Shown: positions 53,423-61,282 of the stretch, one piece after another
How positions within the stretch are numbered: position 1 is the first letter of the stretch
Layout of the letters: each line of letters starts with the position of its first letter
Assembly: GCF_000296385.1 (NCBI RefSeq)
Contig: NZ_JH815185.1
Coordinates: forward strand, 1,134,684-1,198,683
Source: Lachnoanaerobaculum sp. OBRC5-5
GTDB lineage: Bacteria; Bacillota; Clostridia; Lachnospirales; Lachnospiraceae
Length of the DNA stretch: 64,000 bases
Direction of reading: 5' to 3'
Translations under genes and position numbers: made by a program
Notes under the pieces: model-generated
The model's input: only the letters and a program-made list of their open reading frames with translations
The model's database searches: none
Told to the model about the DNA's origin: nothing

Positions 53423-54214
53423 TTATAAGCTCTCATGAGCGGTGTTTACTACCGCCTCTATATCTATATTACTCTCTTCTTTTTTATTCTTTACGAGATG
53501 ATACAGGTACTCAATATTTCCCTCAGGACCCTTTACAGGTGAAAATTCAAGTTCTTCCACAGAGAAATTATTTTCTCTTGCATACTGAAAACAATTTTCT
53601 ATGACTTCTATATGTGTGGACTTTTCTCTGACTACACCTTTTTTACCTACTTTTTCTCTTCCGGCCTCAAACTGGGGTTTTATAAGTGCGACAATCTCAC
53701 CGTTTTCTTTCAAAAGATTGTAAGCTGCCGGTAGAACTTTTGACAATGAGATAAAAGATACATCTATACTTGCAAAATCTATCTCCTCACCTATATCCTC
53801 AGGTCTTACATATCTTATATTCGTCTTTTCCATGACTACTACTCTTTCGTCATTTCTAAGTTTCCATGCAAGCTGTCCATGTCCTACATCCACGGCATAT
53901 ACCTTTGTTGCACCGTTTTGAAGCATGCAGTCGGTAAAGCCTCCGCTTGATGCTCCTATGTCCATACAGACTTTATTTTCCACACTTACATCAAAGCACT
54001 CCATAGCCTTTTCAAGTTTCAGTCCGCCGCGGCTCACATATTTTAATGTACTGCCTCGCACTTCAATATTTACTTCCTCGGCAAATGTCTGTCCGGCTTT
54101 ATCTTCCTTTTGTCCGTCAACATATACAATGCCCGACATTATTATGGCCTTTGCTTTTTCTCTGCTTTCGGCAAGACCACGCTTTACCAAAAGTATATCC
54201 AATCTATCTTTCAT
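53423..54214 (-). CDS. tlyA: TlyA-family rRNA methyltransferase or hemolysin-like protein
   Basis: 263 residues with an N-terminal S4 RNA-binding domain (about 4-64) and a C-terminal FtsJ-type Rossmann methyltransferase (CMDIGASSGGFTDCML, about 78-93; later IDVSFISLSKVLP). TlyA adds 2'-O-methyl groups to rRNA cytidines. The start is inside dxs by 11 bases. Confidence 0.94.
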   Translation of the reverse strand: MKDRLDILLVKRGLAESREKAKAIIMSGIVYVDGQKEDKAGQTFAEEVNIEVRGSTLKYVSRGGLKLEKAMECFDVSVENKVCMDIGASSGGFTDCMLQNGATKVYAVDVGHGQLAWKLRNDERVVVMEKTNIRYVRPEDIGEEIDFASIDVSFISLSKVLPAAYNLLKENGEIVALIKPQFEAGREKVGKKGVVREKSTHIEVIENCFQYARENNFSVEELEFSPVKGPEGNIEYLYHLVKNKKEESNIDIEAVVNTAHESL

Positions 54215-56081
54215 TTTTCATCATCTCATATTTGTCTAAAACTTTTTTCAGTATGGAATCTGAATCTATCTCAAGTTTTTCTCTTAAAAGACTCACATCT
54301 CCATGCTCCACATATCCGTCAGGCAGTGCAATATTTAAAACTTCCACATTCCTATGATTTTCATGAATATATGCTTTCACTTTTTCACCCATGGAACCGT
54401 TTATCACATTCTCTTCCATGGTCACAATAAGCTTATGTTTTTCACATAATTTATCCACCAAATCGAAATCTATGGGCTTAAAGAATCTGGCATTTGCAAT
54501 GGATACATTCAAATCATTTGCCTTCAGCTTTTCCCTGAGATTTTTTGCAGTACTTACCATGCTTCCTATTGCAAGCAGGGCTATATCGCTTTCTTCAAAA
54601 AGCATCTCACCCTTTCCAAACTCTATAGGCGTTTCAAACTCATTTAAACTGTCATATGCGATACCTCTCGGATACCTTATAGCAACAGGTCCGTCATAAT
54701 TTATCGCAAACTCAAGACATGATTCCAGCTCTTTGGCATTCTTCGGTGCAAGTAAAGTCATATTCGGAATGCAGCTAAGGAATGACACGTCAAATATTCC
54801 CTGATGAGTTTCTCCGTCAGCGCCTACAAGTCCCGCTCTGTCGATTGCAAATACCACATGAAGATTTTGTAAGCATACATCATGCACTATCTGATCAAAT
54901 CCTCTTTGCAAAAATGAGGAATATACACAAACAACAGGTGTAAGACCTGATGCCGCAAGTCCTGCCGCGGATGTTATGGCATGCTGTTCCGCAATACCCA
55001 CATCAAAGAATCTTTTCGGAAACTTGTTTTTAAAATCCAAAAGCCCACAGCCCTCCGGCATTGCAGCGGTTATTGCAACTATATCCTTATTCTCACTTGC
55101 AAGCTCCACTATTTTTTTGGAAAAAACATCCGTATATGTTGGCTTTTTGCTTCCGGACTTTGCATTACCGCTTGCAATGTCAAATGCACCTATTCCGTGG
55201 AAATTTTCAGGATGATTTTCCGCCGGTGAATATCCCTTTCCCTTTTTAGTAAGTACATGTACAAGTACAGGTCCTTCCACCTTTTTTGCCTCTTCGAAGA
55301 CTTTTAAAAGTGCGGTAATATTATGTCCGTCTACAGGTCCCAGATAAGTAACACCCATATTTTCAAACAACATTCCCGGTATCAATATCTGCTTTATGCC
55401 GTTTTTTGTTTGTCTTATACTGTCTATCATAGGCTTTCCGATATATGGCAAACGTTCCAGTGAATTTACAACTCTCTTTTTTAGATTATTGTATCCGTCA
55501 GCGGTTCTGATATTGTTGAGGTAATCATTCATACCTCCGACATTTTTTGAAATGGACATCTCATTGTCATTTAAGACCATGATAAAGTTTTTCTTTATCT
55601 GAGCCGCATTATTTAGAGCTTCATAAGCCATACCGCCTGTAAGAGCACCATCTCCTATTACAGATATGACTCTGTAGTTTTCTCCCTTTATATCTCTTCC
55701 GAATGCCATTCCAAGTCCTGCAGACAGGCTTGTTGAAGAATGTCCGGTATTAAAGACATCAAATTTTGACTCGCTGGTCTTCGGAAATCCTGCCATTCCT
55801 CCGAATTTTCTCAGATTATCAAAGGCATTTTTTCTTCCGCTGAGTATTTTATGAGTATAAGACTGATGTCCTACATCCCATATTATCTTGTCTTTAGGCA
55901 GATCAAATGCAATATGCATGGCCATGGTGAGCTCCACAACTCCAAGATTGCTTGCCAGATGTCCGCCTGTTACACTTATTTTCTCAATAAGAAAATCTCT
56001 TATCTCTCTTGCTAATATATCTAAATCTTTTTTCTTTAATTTCTTTATATCACTTGGCTTTTCAATATTTTCAAGTATCAT
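54204..56081 (-). CDS. dxs: 1-deoxy-D-xylulose-5-phosphate synthase
   Basis: 625 residues. Thiamine diphosphate sites are GDGALTGGMAYEALNNA (about 144-160) and the AGLAASGLTPVV region; the active-site histidine is in DVGHQSYTHKIL (about 69-80). It condenses pyruvate with glyceraldehyde 3-phosphate at the start of the MEP pathway. ispA follows it on the transcript's upstream side and ispH lies at 36212. Confidence 0.97.
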   Translation of the reverse strand: MILENIEKPSDIKKLKKKDLDILAREIRDFLIEKISVTGGHLASNLGVVELTMAMHIAFDLPKDKIIWDVGHQSYTHKILSGRKNAFDNLRKFGGMAGFPKTSESKFDVFNTGHSSTSLSAGLGMAFGRDIKGENYRVISVIGDGALTGGMAYEALNNAAQIKKNFIMVLNDNEMSISKNVGGMNDYLNNIRTADGYNNLKKRVVNSLERLPYIGKPMIDSIRQTKNGIKQILIPGMLFENMGVTYLGPVDGHNITALLKVFEEAKKVEGPVLVHVLTKKGKGYSPAENHPENFHGIGAFDIASGNAKSGSKKPTYTDVFSKKIVELASENKDIVAITAAMPEGCGLLDFKNKFPKRFFDVGIAEQHAITSAAGLAASGLTPVVCVYSSFLQRGFDQIVHDVCLQNLHVVFAIDRAGLVGADGETHQGIFDVSFLSCIPNMTLLAPKNAKELESCLEFAINYDGPVAIRYPRGIAYDSLNEFETPIEFGKGEMLFEESDIALLAIGSMVSTAKNLREKLKANDLNVSIANARFFKPIDFDLVDKLCEKHKLIVTMEENVINGSMGEKVKAYIHENHRNVEVLNIALPDGYVEHGDVSLLREKLEIDSDSILKKVLDKYEMMKNER

Positions 56082-56089
56082 ATTTCTTC

Positions 56090-56980
56090 TTATGAAGTTC
56101 TATTTACCATCATATCAATGATTTCAAAAATAGAGTTCATATTTCCCCTTACTTCTTTCAAGCATTTCTTAGCATCAGCACTAAGCGATTCAACTCTTCT
56201 TAAGCTTTCATCAATACCGACTATATTTACATATGTTGTCTTTTCATTTTTTTCATCAGAATGTGTAGGTTTTCCAAGCTCCTTTTCATCAGCCACTATA
56301 TCAAGATAATCATCTCTTATCTGGAATGCTTCACCTATATAGCTTCCGGCTTTTTCAAGCATTTTGATTTCTTCATCATTTGCTCCTGCAAGTATGCCTC
56401 CGATAACAAAGGATGCCTGTAATAATGCTCCTGTCTTTAATGAGTAAGTATATCTCATCACATCCTCACTCATCTTTTTACCGCAGTACTCCACATCCAC
56501 ACATTGTCCGCCTATCATGCCGAAACCTCCGGTGGCTCTTGCCAATGTATACAATGCTTTTGACATTCTTTTTAAAATAATAATATCTTCAACATCCTGC
56601 ATTTTCTCGGATATAATTTCAAACGCCTGTACACAGAGCATATCTCCTGCAAGTATTGCCATATCCTCGCCATGGCTTACCCATGTAGTAGGCTTACCTC
56701 TTCTCAGTTTGTCATTGTCCATTGCCGGAAGATCATCATGAATCAAAGAAAATGTGTGAATCATCTCTATTGCAGCCAAGAAAGGTGCAATTACTCCCTC
56801 ATCATATTCCGCCCCCGCAACAGCCTTATAAGTTTCAAACATTATAAGAGGTCTAAGTCTCTTACCGCCGTTTTTGATTGCTTCATTTGAGGCCGTGATT
56901 ACCTTTTTATTTAAATCATCTTCTCTGAAAAAAAACGACTCTATTATATCTTCTATTTTCTTTAAATTGTCCTTATTCAT
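56090..56980 (-). CDS. ispA: Polyprenyl synthase, farnesyl diphosphate synthase type
   Basis: 296 residues. The first aspartate-rich motif is HDDLPAMDND (81-90, DDxxxxD) and the second is QIRDDYLD (about 223-230). GGKRLRPLI (38-46) binds diphosphate. It makes farnesyl diphosphate from IPP and DMAPP. It starts eight bases inside xseB, and the GGGGGA site lies in the end of that gene. Confidence 0.95.
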   Translation of the reverse strand: MNKDNLKKIEDIIESFFFREDDLNKKVITASNEAIKNGGKRLRPLIMFETYKAVAGAEYDEGVIAPFLAAIEMIHTFSLIHDDLPAMDNDKLRRGKPTTWVSHGEDMAILAGDMLCVQAFEIISEKMQDVEDIIILKRMSKALYTLARATGGFGMIGGQCVDVEYCGKKMSEDVMRYTYSLKTGALLQASFVIGGILAGANDEEIKMLEKAGSYIGEAFQIRDDYLDIVADEKELGKPTHSDEKNEKTTYVNIVGIDESLRRVESLSADAKKCLKEVRGNMNSIFEIIDMMVNRTS

Positions 56981-57185
56981 CTTTTGTATCCCCCGACAGT
57001 ATCTCCATCTGTCTCTCTACATGAGCTATTCCCTCACTTGCCTGTTTTACCAGCTTTATACCCTCTTCGTAAAGTACAAATGCCTCTTCAAGTGTAGTCT
57101 GCGGCTCTTCAAGTTTTGCTATTACATTTTCTATGTTTACCAGATTTTCCTCTATACCAAGCTTTTTTTCTTCTTTTTTCGGCAT
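56973..57185 (-). CDS. xseB: Exodeoxyribonuclease VII small subunit
   Basis: 70 residues with the family's helix-loop-helix (NIENVIAKLEEPQTTLEEAFVLYEEGIKLV, quoted in part as EEAFVLYEEGIKL). It binds XseA to form exonuclease VII, which degrades single-stranded DNA. GAGGGAG precedes the start. Confidence 0.93.
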   Translation of the reverse strand: MPKKEEKKLGIEENLVNIENVIAKLEEPQTTLEEAFVLYEEGIKLVKQASEGIAHVERQMEILSGDTKDE

Positions 57186-57198
57186 ATTTCTCCCTCTA

Positions 57199-58377
57199 TT
57201 ATAAGACCTTTGCTCTTACCTTGCCATCGGAAAAATATATATTTAATTCATCCTCAGGCTTTACGCTTTCGGCACTTAAAACTTTATTGTTTTTATTATC
57301 ACTTATATATGCATAACCGCCTGACAATCTTTTAAGAGGTGATACCGTATCAAGCCTCTTACTTAAGTTTATGAGTGCAGTCTTTTTATTTTCCAAATTG
57401 TTTTTTAAAGTATTTTGTAATATCTTTGCAAAGTTTTCCAGTCTTTGCTTTTGTTCTCTTATACGTATCTGCGGACTTAGAGTGTTCAGCTTTATAAGAA
57501 GCATATCCAAATCTCTTTTTGCATAATCTATCTTTCTTTCAACTTGCTCAGTAAGCTTTCTATTATAGACGTCCAATGTATACATATAGTCGTTATAGAT
57601 AAAGTTTGCAATCTCCGCCGCCGCACTTGGTGTGGGAGCTCTCAAATCCGCCACAAAGTCGGCTATTGTAAAATCGGTTTCATGTCCAACGGCACTAATT
57701 ATAGGTGTTTTGGCATTAAAAATGGTTTTTGCAAGTTCTTCATCATTAAAGCAGTACAAATCCTCTATAGATCCTCCGCCTCTTCCCACTATCAAAACAT
57801 CCAGATTCATTTTATCAAGTTTTTTTATAGCGGAAATGATGCTTTTCGGTGCCGCATCACCCTGTACAAGGCATGGAGCCAAAACTATTCTGACATAGGG
57901 ATTTCTTCTGTAACTTACATTTTGTATATCATTTATTACGGCTCCGGTTTGAGCTGTTGCCACACCTATGCTCTGTACAAACCTCGGTATTTCTTTCTTA
58001 TAACTTTGATCGAACATACCCATATCTTCAAGCTTTTCCTTAAGCTCCAGATATTTTTCATACAGATCTCCCTTGCCTGCTTCCTCTATCTTATTTGCAT
58101 AGAGCTGATACCTGCCCTCTTTTTCATAGCAGGATATAGTACCTGTAACGACTACTTTTTGCCCTCTTTTCATATCAAAAGAGAGACCTCCTCTCTGACC
58201 GGCAAACATAACCGCAGATAAGGTCCCTCCTTCATCCTTTATGGTAAAATATATATGATTAGAGTTTGCATATGTACAATTGCTTACTTCTCCCTCTACC
58301 GATATCTTATTTAGTACAAAGTCCTGCATAAACATATTTTTTATATATGCATTCACTTTTGATACAGAATAAACCAT
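57199..58377 (-). CDS. xseA: Exodeoxyribonuclease VII large subunit
   Basis: 392 residues, shorter than the 450 or so of many homologues but with all parts: an N-terminal OB fold (VYSVSKVNAYIKN, ISVEGEVSN), the catalytic GRGGGSIEDLYCFND (about 185-199) and VGHETDFTIADFVAD (about 215-229), a coiled-coil region and a short C-terminus. It works with XseB. GGAGG precedes the start. Confidence 0.95.
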   Translation of the reverse strand: MVYSVSKVNAYIKNMFMQDFVLNKISVEGEVSNCTYANSNHIYFTIKDEGGTLSAVMFAGQRGGLSFDMKRGQKVVVTGTISCYEKEGRYQLYANKIEEAGKGDLYEKYLELKEKLEDMGMFDQSYKKEIPRFVQSIGVATAQTGAVINDIQNVSYRRNPYVRIVLAPCLVQGDAAPKSIISAIKKLDKMNLDVLIVGRGGGSIEDLYCFNDEELAKTIFNAKTPIISAVGHETDFTIADFVADLRAPTPSAAAEIANFIYNDYMYTLDVYNRKLTEQVERKIDYAKRDLDMLLIKLNTLSPQIRIREQKQRLENFAKILQNTLKNNLENKKTALINLSKRLDTVSPLKRLSGGYAYISDNKNNKVLSAESVKPEDELNIYFSDGKVRAKVL

Positions 58378-58395
58378 ATATCCTCCAGGTATTTA

Positions 58396-58833
58396 TTACT
58401 CTACTTTAACCTTTGACAATATAGCATTTACAAATGAATAAGACTCATCTCTACCGAATGTCTTTGCAAGCTCTACCGCCTCATTTATCGCCACACTTAC
58501 AGGTATATCGCTGTCGTATTTCATTTCAGCTATGGCAAGTCTTAGAATATTTCTTTCCACTCTTCCTATTCTCTCAAGCTTCCAGCCTTGTGACAAATCG
58601 CTTATTATTTTGTCAATCTCGAGACGTCTTTCAATTACAAGCATTGCCTTTGACTTTATATATTCTATATCCCCATCACTGTAATTTGCATCATGAATAA
58701 GTGTATCTTCTTCATCTTCTAAAGACGGTGATTCAAAATAATTATCTATTTGGATCTCCATCTCTTCTTCCGGATAAAAATCTAAAACAAATAATATTTT
58801 AAAACAATGTTCTCTTAGCAAATGCCTTGTCAT
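58396..58833 (-). CDS. nusB: Transcription antitermination factor NusB
   Basis: 145 residues from the ATG at 58833, which follows GGAGG; a longer frame starting at 58863 would begin at about the predicted transcription start. The protein is all-helical, with the NusB ends REHCFKILFVLDF (4-16) and DIPVSVAINEAVELAKTF (about 109-126, in part). It binds boxA with NusE to stop early termination in rRNA operons. First gene of the long run down to recN. Confidence 0.93.
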   Translation of the reverse strand: MTRHLLREHCFKILFVLDFYPEEEMEIQIDNYFESPSLEDEEDTLIHDANYSDGDIEYIKSKAMLVIERRLEIDKIISDLSQGWKLERIGRVERNILRLAIAEMKYDSDIPVSVAINEAVELAKTFGRDESYSFVNAILSKVKVE

Positions 58834-58866
58834 ATGATCCTCCATATTGTCTACATTAATCATATA

Positions 58867-58895
58867 ATTATAGCTTATAGCAAGGTTAAAAGCAA
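58867..58895 (-). promoter_or_regulatory. Promoter of the nusB operon
   Basis: TTGCTT (58895-58890), 17 bases, TATAAT (58872-58867) on the minus strand, about 35 bases upstream of the nusB start. Confidence 0.7.
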
Positions 58896-58970
58896 ATTAA
58901 TTTATATTGATATTTACCTTATCAGATATTAAATATATAATAGGCACATTAAATATTTTAAGGAGTGTGT

Positions 58971-59645
58971 ATGCCAAGAGAATTAAATTTTTACTCTATG
59001 ATAATTCGCATTATACTGTCCGTTTTGATTGGCGGAATATTGGGCTTTGATCGTGAAAGAAAAAACAGGCCGGCAGGCTTTAGAACATATATATTGGTTT
59101 GCCTTGGTTCAACTCTTGTTATGATGACAAATCAATATGTGTTTCAGGTATTTAAAAGCGGCGATCCTGTAAGACTCGGTGCTCAAGTTGTAAGCGGCGT
59201 AGGTTTTTTGGGTGCAGGAACAATAATACTTACCGGTCGTAATCAAGTCAAAGGTATTACCACAGCTGCAGGTATATGGGCCGCTGCCTGCTGCGGTCTG
59301 ACTATAGGAATAGGATTTTATGAAGGCGCTATAGCAGGAGGAGTGGCTATTTTTATTGTAATGGCATTGCTTCAAAATTTGGACGGATTTTTAAGAAAAG
59401 ACTCAACCTCTGTCGAATTATATATAGAATACGACAGAAAAATACCTTTAAGTATTTTCTTAAGCAATGTCAGGCAAAACGACTTGGATATAGTCGAGCT
59501 TGAATTGACCAAAAATAATTTGATACCCGATACCTGCGGTGCGGCCACAATTACAATACAGGGTAAGCAAAAGAACAGCCGCGATATTATATTAGATCTT
59601 GTAAAAAATACTCAGGGGATTATTTTTTTCATGGAATTATATTAA
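58971..59645 (+). CDS. MgtC/SapB-family membrane protein
   Basis: 224 residues from the ATG at 58971 (AGGAG five bases upstream). About five membrane helices occupy the first 140 residues, with the family signature GILGFDRERKNRPAGFRTY (about 20-38). The C-terminal domain (about 150-224) is soluble and ACT-like (PLSIFLSNVRQNDLDIVEL; GAATITIQGKQ). MgtC-like proteins modulate ATP synthase or help survival at low magnesium; their precise role here is unknown. A TATAAT at 58936-58941 is a likely -10. Divergent from nusB. Confidence 0.9.
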   Translation: MPRELNFYSMIIRIILSVLIGGILGFDRERKNRPAGFRTYILVCLGSTLVMMTNQYVFQVFKSGDPVRLGAQVVSGVGFLGAGTIILTGRNQVKGITTAAGIWAAACCGLTIGIGFYEGAIAGGVAIFIVMALLQNLDGFLRKDSTSVELYIEYDRKIPLSIFLSNVRQNDLDIVELELTKNNLIPDTCGAATITIQGKQKNSRDIILDLVKNTQGIIFFMELY

Positions 59646-59653
59646 AATATATG

Positions 59654-59682
59654 TTGAAATGCTATTTTCAAATAGCTATAAT
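59654..59682 (+). promoter_or_regulatory. Promoter with spacer palindrome for the choline-binding lipoprotein gene
   Basis: TTGAAA (59654-59659), 17 bases, TATAAT (59677-59682), near consensus. The spacer is almost entirely the inverted repeat GCTATTTTCAAATAGC (59661-59676), a likely operator. The leader is about 27 bases. Confidence 0.75.
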
Positions 59683-59715
59683 ACCCTAAGTAAATGTTTT
59701 AGAGTTTGGAGGAAT

Positions 59716-60708
59716 ATGAAGAGGATTATACCGTTCTTATTACTATCATTAGGTATAGGTAGTAGTTTTTTAATAACAGGCTGTGAAAATAAGTCTTCCG
59801 TTGAAGAAGGCAGTCTTACAGCCGTAGACAATTCGGTTAAGACAGGTGTCGTAAGGGAATTAATCAGTTCTACAGATATCGGAGATGTTTATAACAGTAT
59901 CGGTGTCGACTATGAAAATGAATATGATGTGGATTCCATTGAAAAGAAAATGACAGGCCTTGCAATGGCAAATGCCGGTACGGATTCCTCCGACGGATTG
60001 ACTAAGCATCTTATTGTCGCTCCCACAGAGATGGATATGGAATTATTGTTTGACGTTGATACAAGTGCGATATTTTTGGAAGGTGGCATTTATACCAATG
60101 TAAGCCAATTTGCCGTATGGAGTTCGGAAAATCCCGATATTGCAGATGTTTATCAAGGTGAAGTACATGCTAAAAAGGTCGGTGAGACCAATATCAATGT
60201 TACATACAGAGATATCACTAAATCAATTCATGTAAATGTCGTTGAGAAAACAAATTGGGAAGAAAAAGACGGTTATTGGTATTATTATGATGCCAACGGC
60301 AAAAAAACCACAGGTTGGAAAGTAATAAACGGCAACTGGTATTATTTGAGCAATAACGGTTCAATGCTTACCGGTTGGCAGAAGATAAAAGACGCTTACT
60401 ATTATTTCCACTCAAACGGTACTATGGCACAAGGTGAGTGGGCTCAAAACCCTGACAACAACGAGTGGTATTATTTCAATTACAACGGTAAGATGGCTAT
60501 GCGTAAGTGGATAAAAGACGGCAACAATACATACTATGTACATTCTAACGGTACCATGGCTACCAATGAATGGGTACCTAAGGATGACGGAAGCTGGTGC
60601 TATATGCTTCTTGACGGTAAGATGGCCAGAGATCGCTCCATTGATATAAAGGGTGTAAGCTATCAATTTGATAAAGAAGGCAAATGCCTAAACCCTGAAG
60701 GAAACTAA
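59716..60708 (+). CDS. Choline-binding-repeat lipoprotein with Ig-like domain
   Basis: 330 residues from the ATG at 59716 (TTTGGAGG upstream). A lipobox FLITGC (C23) follows a basic, hydrophobic signal. About 100-175 resembles a BIG2-type Ig domain (FAVWSSENPDIADVYQGEV, quoted in part; VGETNINVTY). From about 185 to 320 there are six or so wall-binding repeats (YWYYYDANGKKTTGW, NWYYLSNNGSMLTGW, YYYFHSNGTMAQGEW, EWYYFNYNGKMAM and others). The double anchor (lipid plus choline-binding) is notable. A surface role is inferred. It has its own strong promoter. Confidence 0.87.
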   Translation: MKRIIPFLLLSLGIGSSFLITGCENKSSVEEGSLTAVDNSVKTGVVRELISSTDIGDVYNSIGVDYENEYDVDSIEKKMTGLAMANAGTDSSDGLTKHLIVAPTEMDMELLFDVDTSAIFLEGGIYTNVSQFAVWSSENPDIADVYQGEVHAKKVGETNINVTYRDITKSIHVNVVEKTNWEEKDGYWYYYDANGKKTTGWKVINGNWYYLSNNGSMLTGWQKIKDAYYYFHSNGTMAQGEWAQNPDNNEWYYFNYNGKMAMRKWIKDGNNTYYVHSNGTMATNEWVPKDDGSWCYMLLDGKMARDRSIDIKGVSYQFDKEGKCLNPEGN

Positions 60709-60723
60709 ATATATATTAATTTA

Positions 60724-60786
60724 TAACAGCTTTTATTTTACAATCCGTTTTAATATGCTTGGGATTGTAAAATTTAAAAGCTGTTA
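60724..60786. repeat. Short inverted-repeat element sharing ends with the 31-kb element
   Basis: TAACAGCTTTTATTTTACAATCC (60724-60746) is repeated in reverse, with a two-base indel, at 60762-60786 (GGATTGTAAAATTTAAAAGCTG and so on), separated by 15 bases. The core TTTTATTTTACAATCC equals the end of the element at 31315-31508. It may be a deletion derivative of that element, and may also end transcription of the lipoprotein gene. Confidence 0.65.
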
Positions 60787-60793
60787 TTTGATT

Positions 60794-60876
60794 TTAAATG
60801 TAATTTCTTAAATGTTCCCTATAGAGTCTTCTTTATCTAAATAATCTTCTATTTCTCCCTCTGAAAGTTTGGCTAC
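60794..60876 (-). pseudogene. Decayed duplicate of the maf 3' end
   Basis: Two blocks match the true maf gene: 60794-60830 matches the last codons (63063-63100) with two differences, and 60831-60876 matches 63206-63250 (codons for VAKLSEGEIEDYLDKK) with one or two. The roughly 105 bases between them in maf are missing. It has no start and no functional frame of its own. It lies on the far side of the DUF438/DUF4491 insert from maf, so insert and remnant share a history. Confidence 0.85.
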
Positions 60877-60898
60877 AAATAGAAAATTAAAAAAAGTG

Positions 60899-60968
60899 GC
60901 TGTAAAAATAGAAGCTTGAAACTCTTTTCATGAGTTGTTTCCTAAAGAGAGCTTTCTATTTTTACAGC
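60899..60968 (-). terminator. Terminator of the DUF438-DUF4491 unit
   Basis: GCTGTAAAAATAGAAGCT (60899-60916) pairs with AGCTTTCTATTTTTACAGC (60950-60968) with one bulge, around a 33-base loop. On the minus strand CACTTTTTTT follows. It lies 29 bases after the DUF4491 gene. Confidence 0.75.
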
Positions 60969-60997
60969 ATCTATAGCTTTATTTTCGTTGTATCGAA

Positions 60998-61282
60998 CTA
61001 TTTTCTCTTTGGATTTTTCGGGTACCATCCTTTTTCCACTCTTTTTTCCTGCTCATATAATTCATGGATACTCCAAAAGCAGGAAATGCCAAAGATGGCC
61101 AAACTTCCGGAGAGGAAAAGAGAAGGGAGAAAAATGCTGGCTATACAAGCGGATAGACCTATTAAGAAAAAAAGCCAGGCTATTTTTTTACTAAAGTAAT
61201 ACTCCGCATACACCACTATGGGATGAAATATCCCTATGCAGAGAAAGCAAACCAATCCTAAGAGTAAACCTTGAAAACTCAT
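60998..61282 (-). CDS. DUF4491-like small membrane protein
   Basis: 94 residues with about three membrane helices (4-26, 32-52, 55-70) and a charged end (YEQEKRVEKGWYPKNPKRK, of which the YPKNPKR tail is typical). It fits what I recall of the DUF4491 family. Function unknown. Its ATG overlaps the DUF438 gene's stop by four bases (ATGA), so it is coupled. The base composition is visibly more G+C-rich than the neighbouring genes, as is that of the DUF438 gene. Confidence 0.8.
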   Translation of the reverse strand: MSFQGLLLGLVCFLCIGIFHPIVVYAEYYFSKKIAWLFFLIGLSACIASIFLPSLFLSGSLAIFGISCFWSIHELYEQEKRVEKGWYPKNPKRK

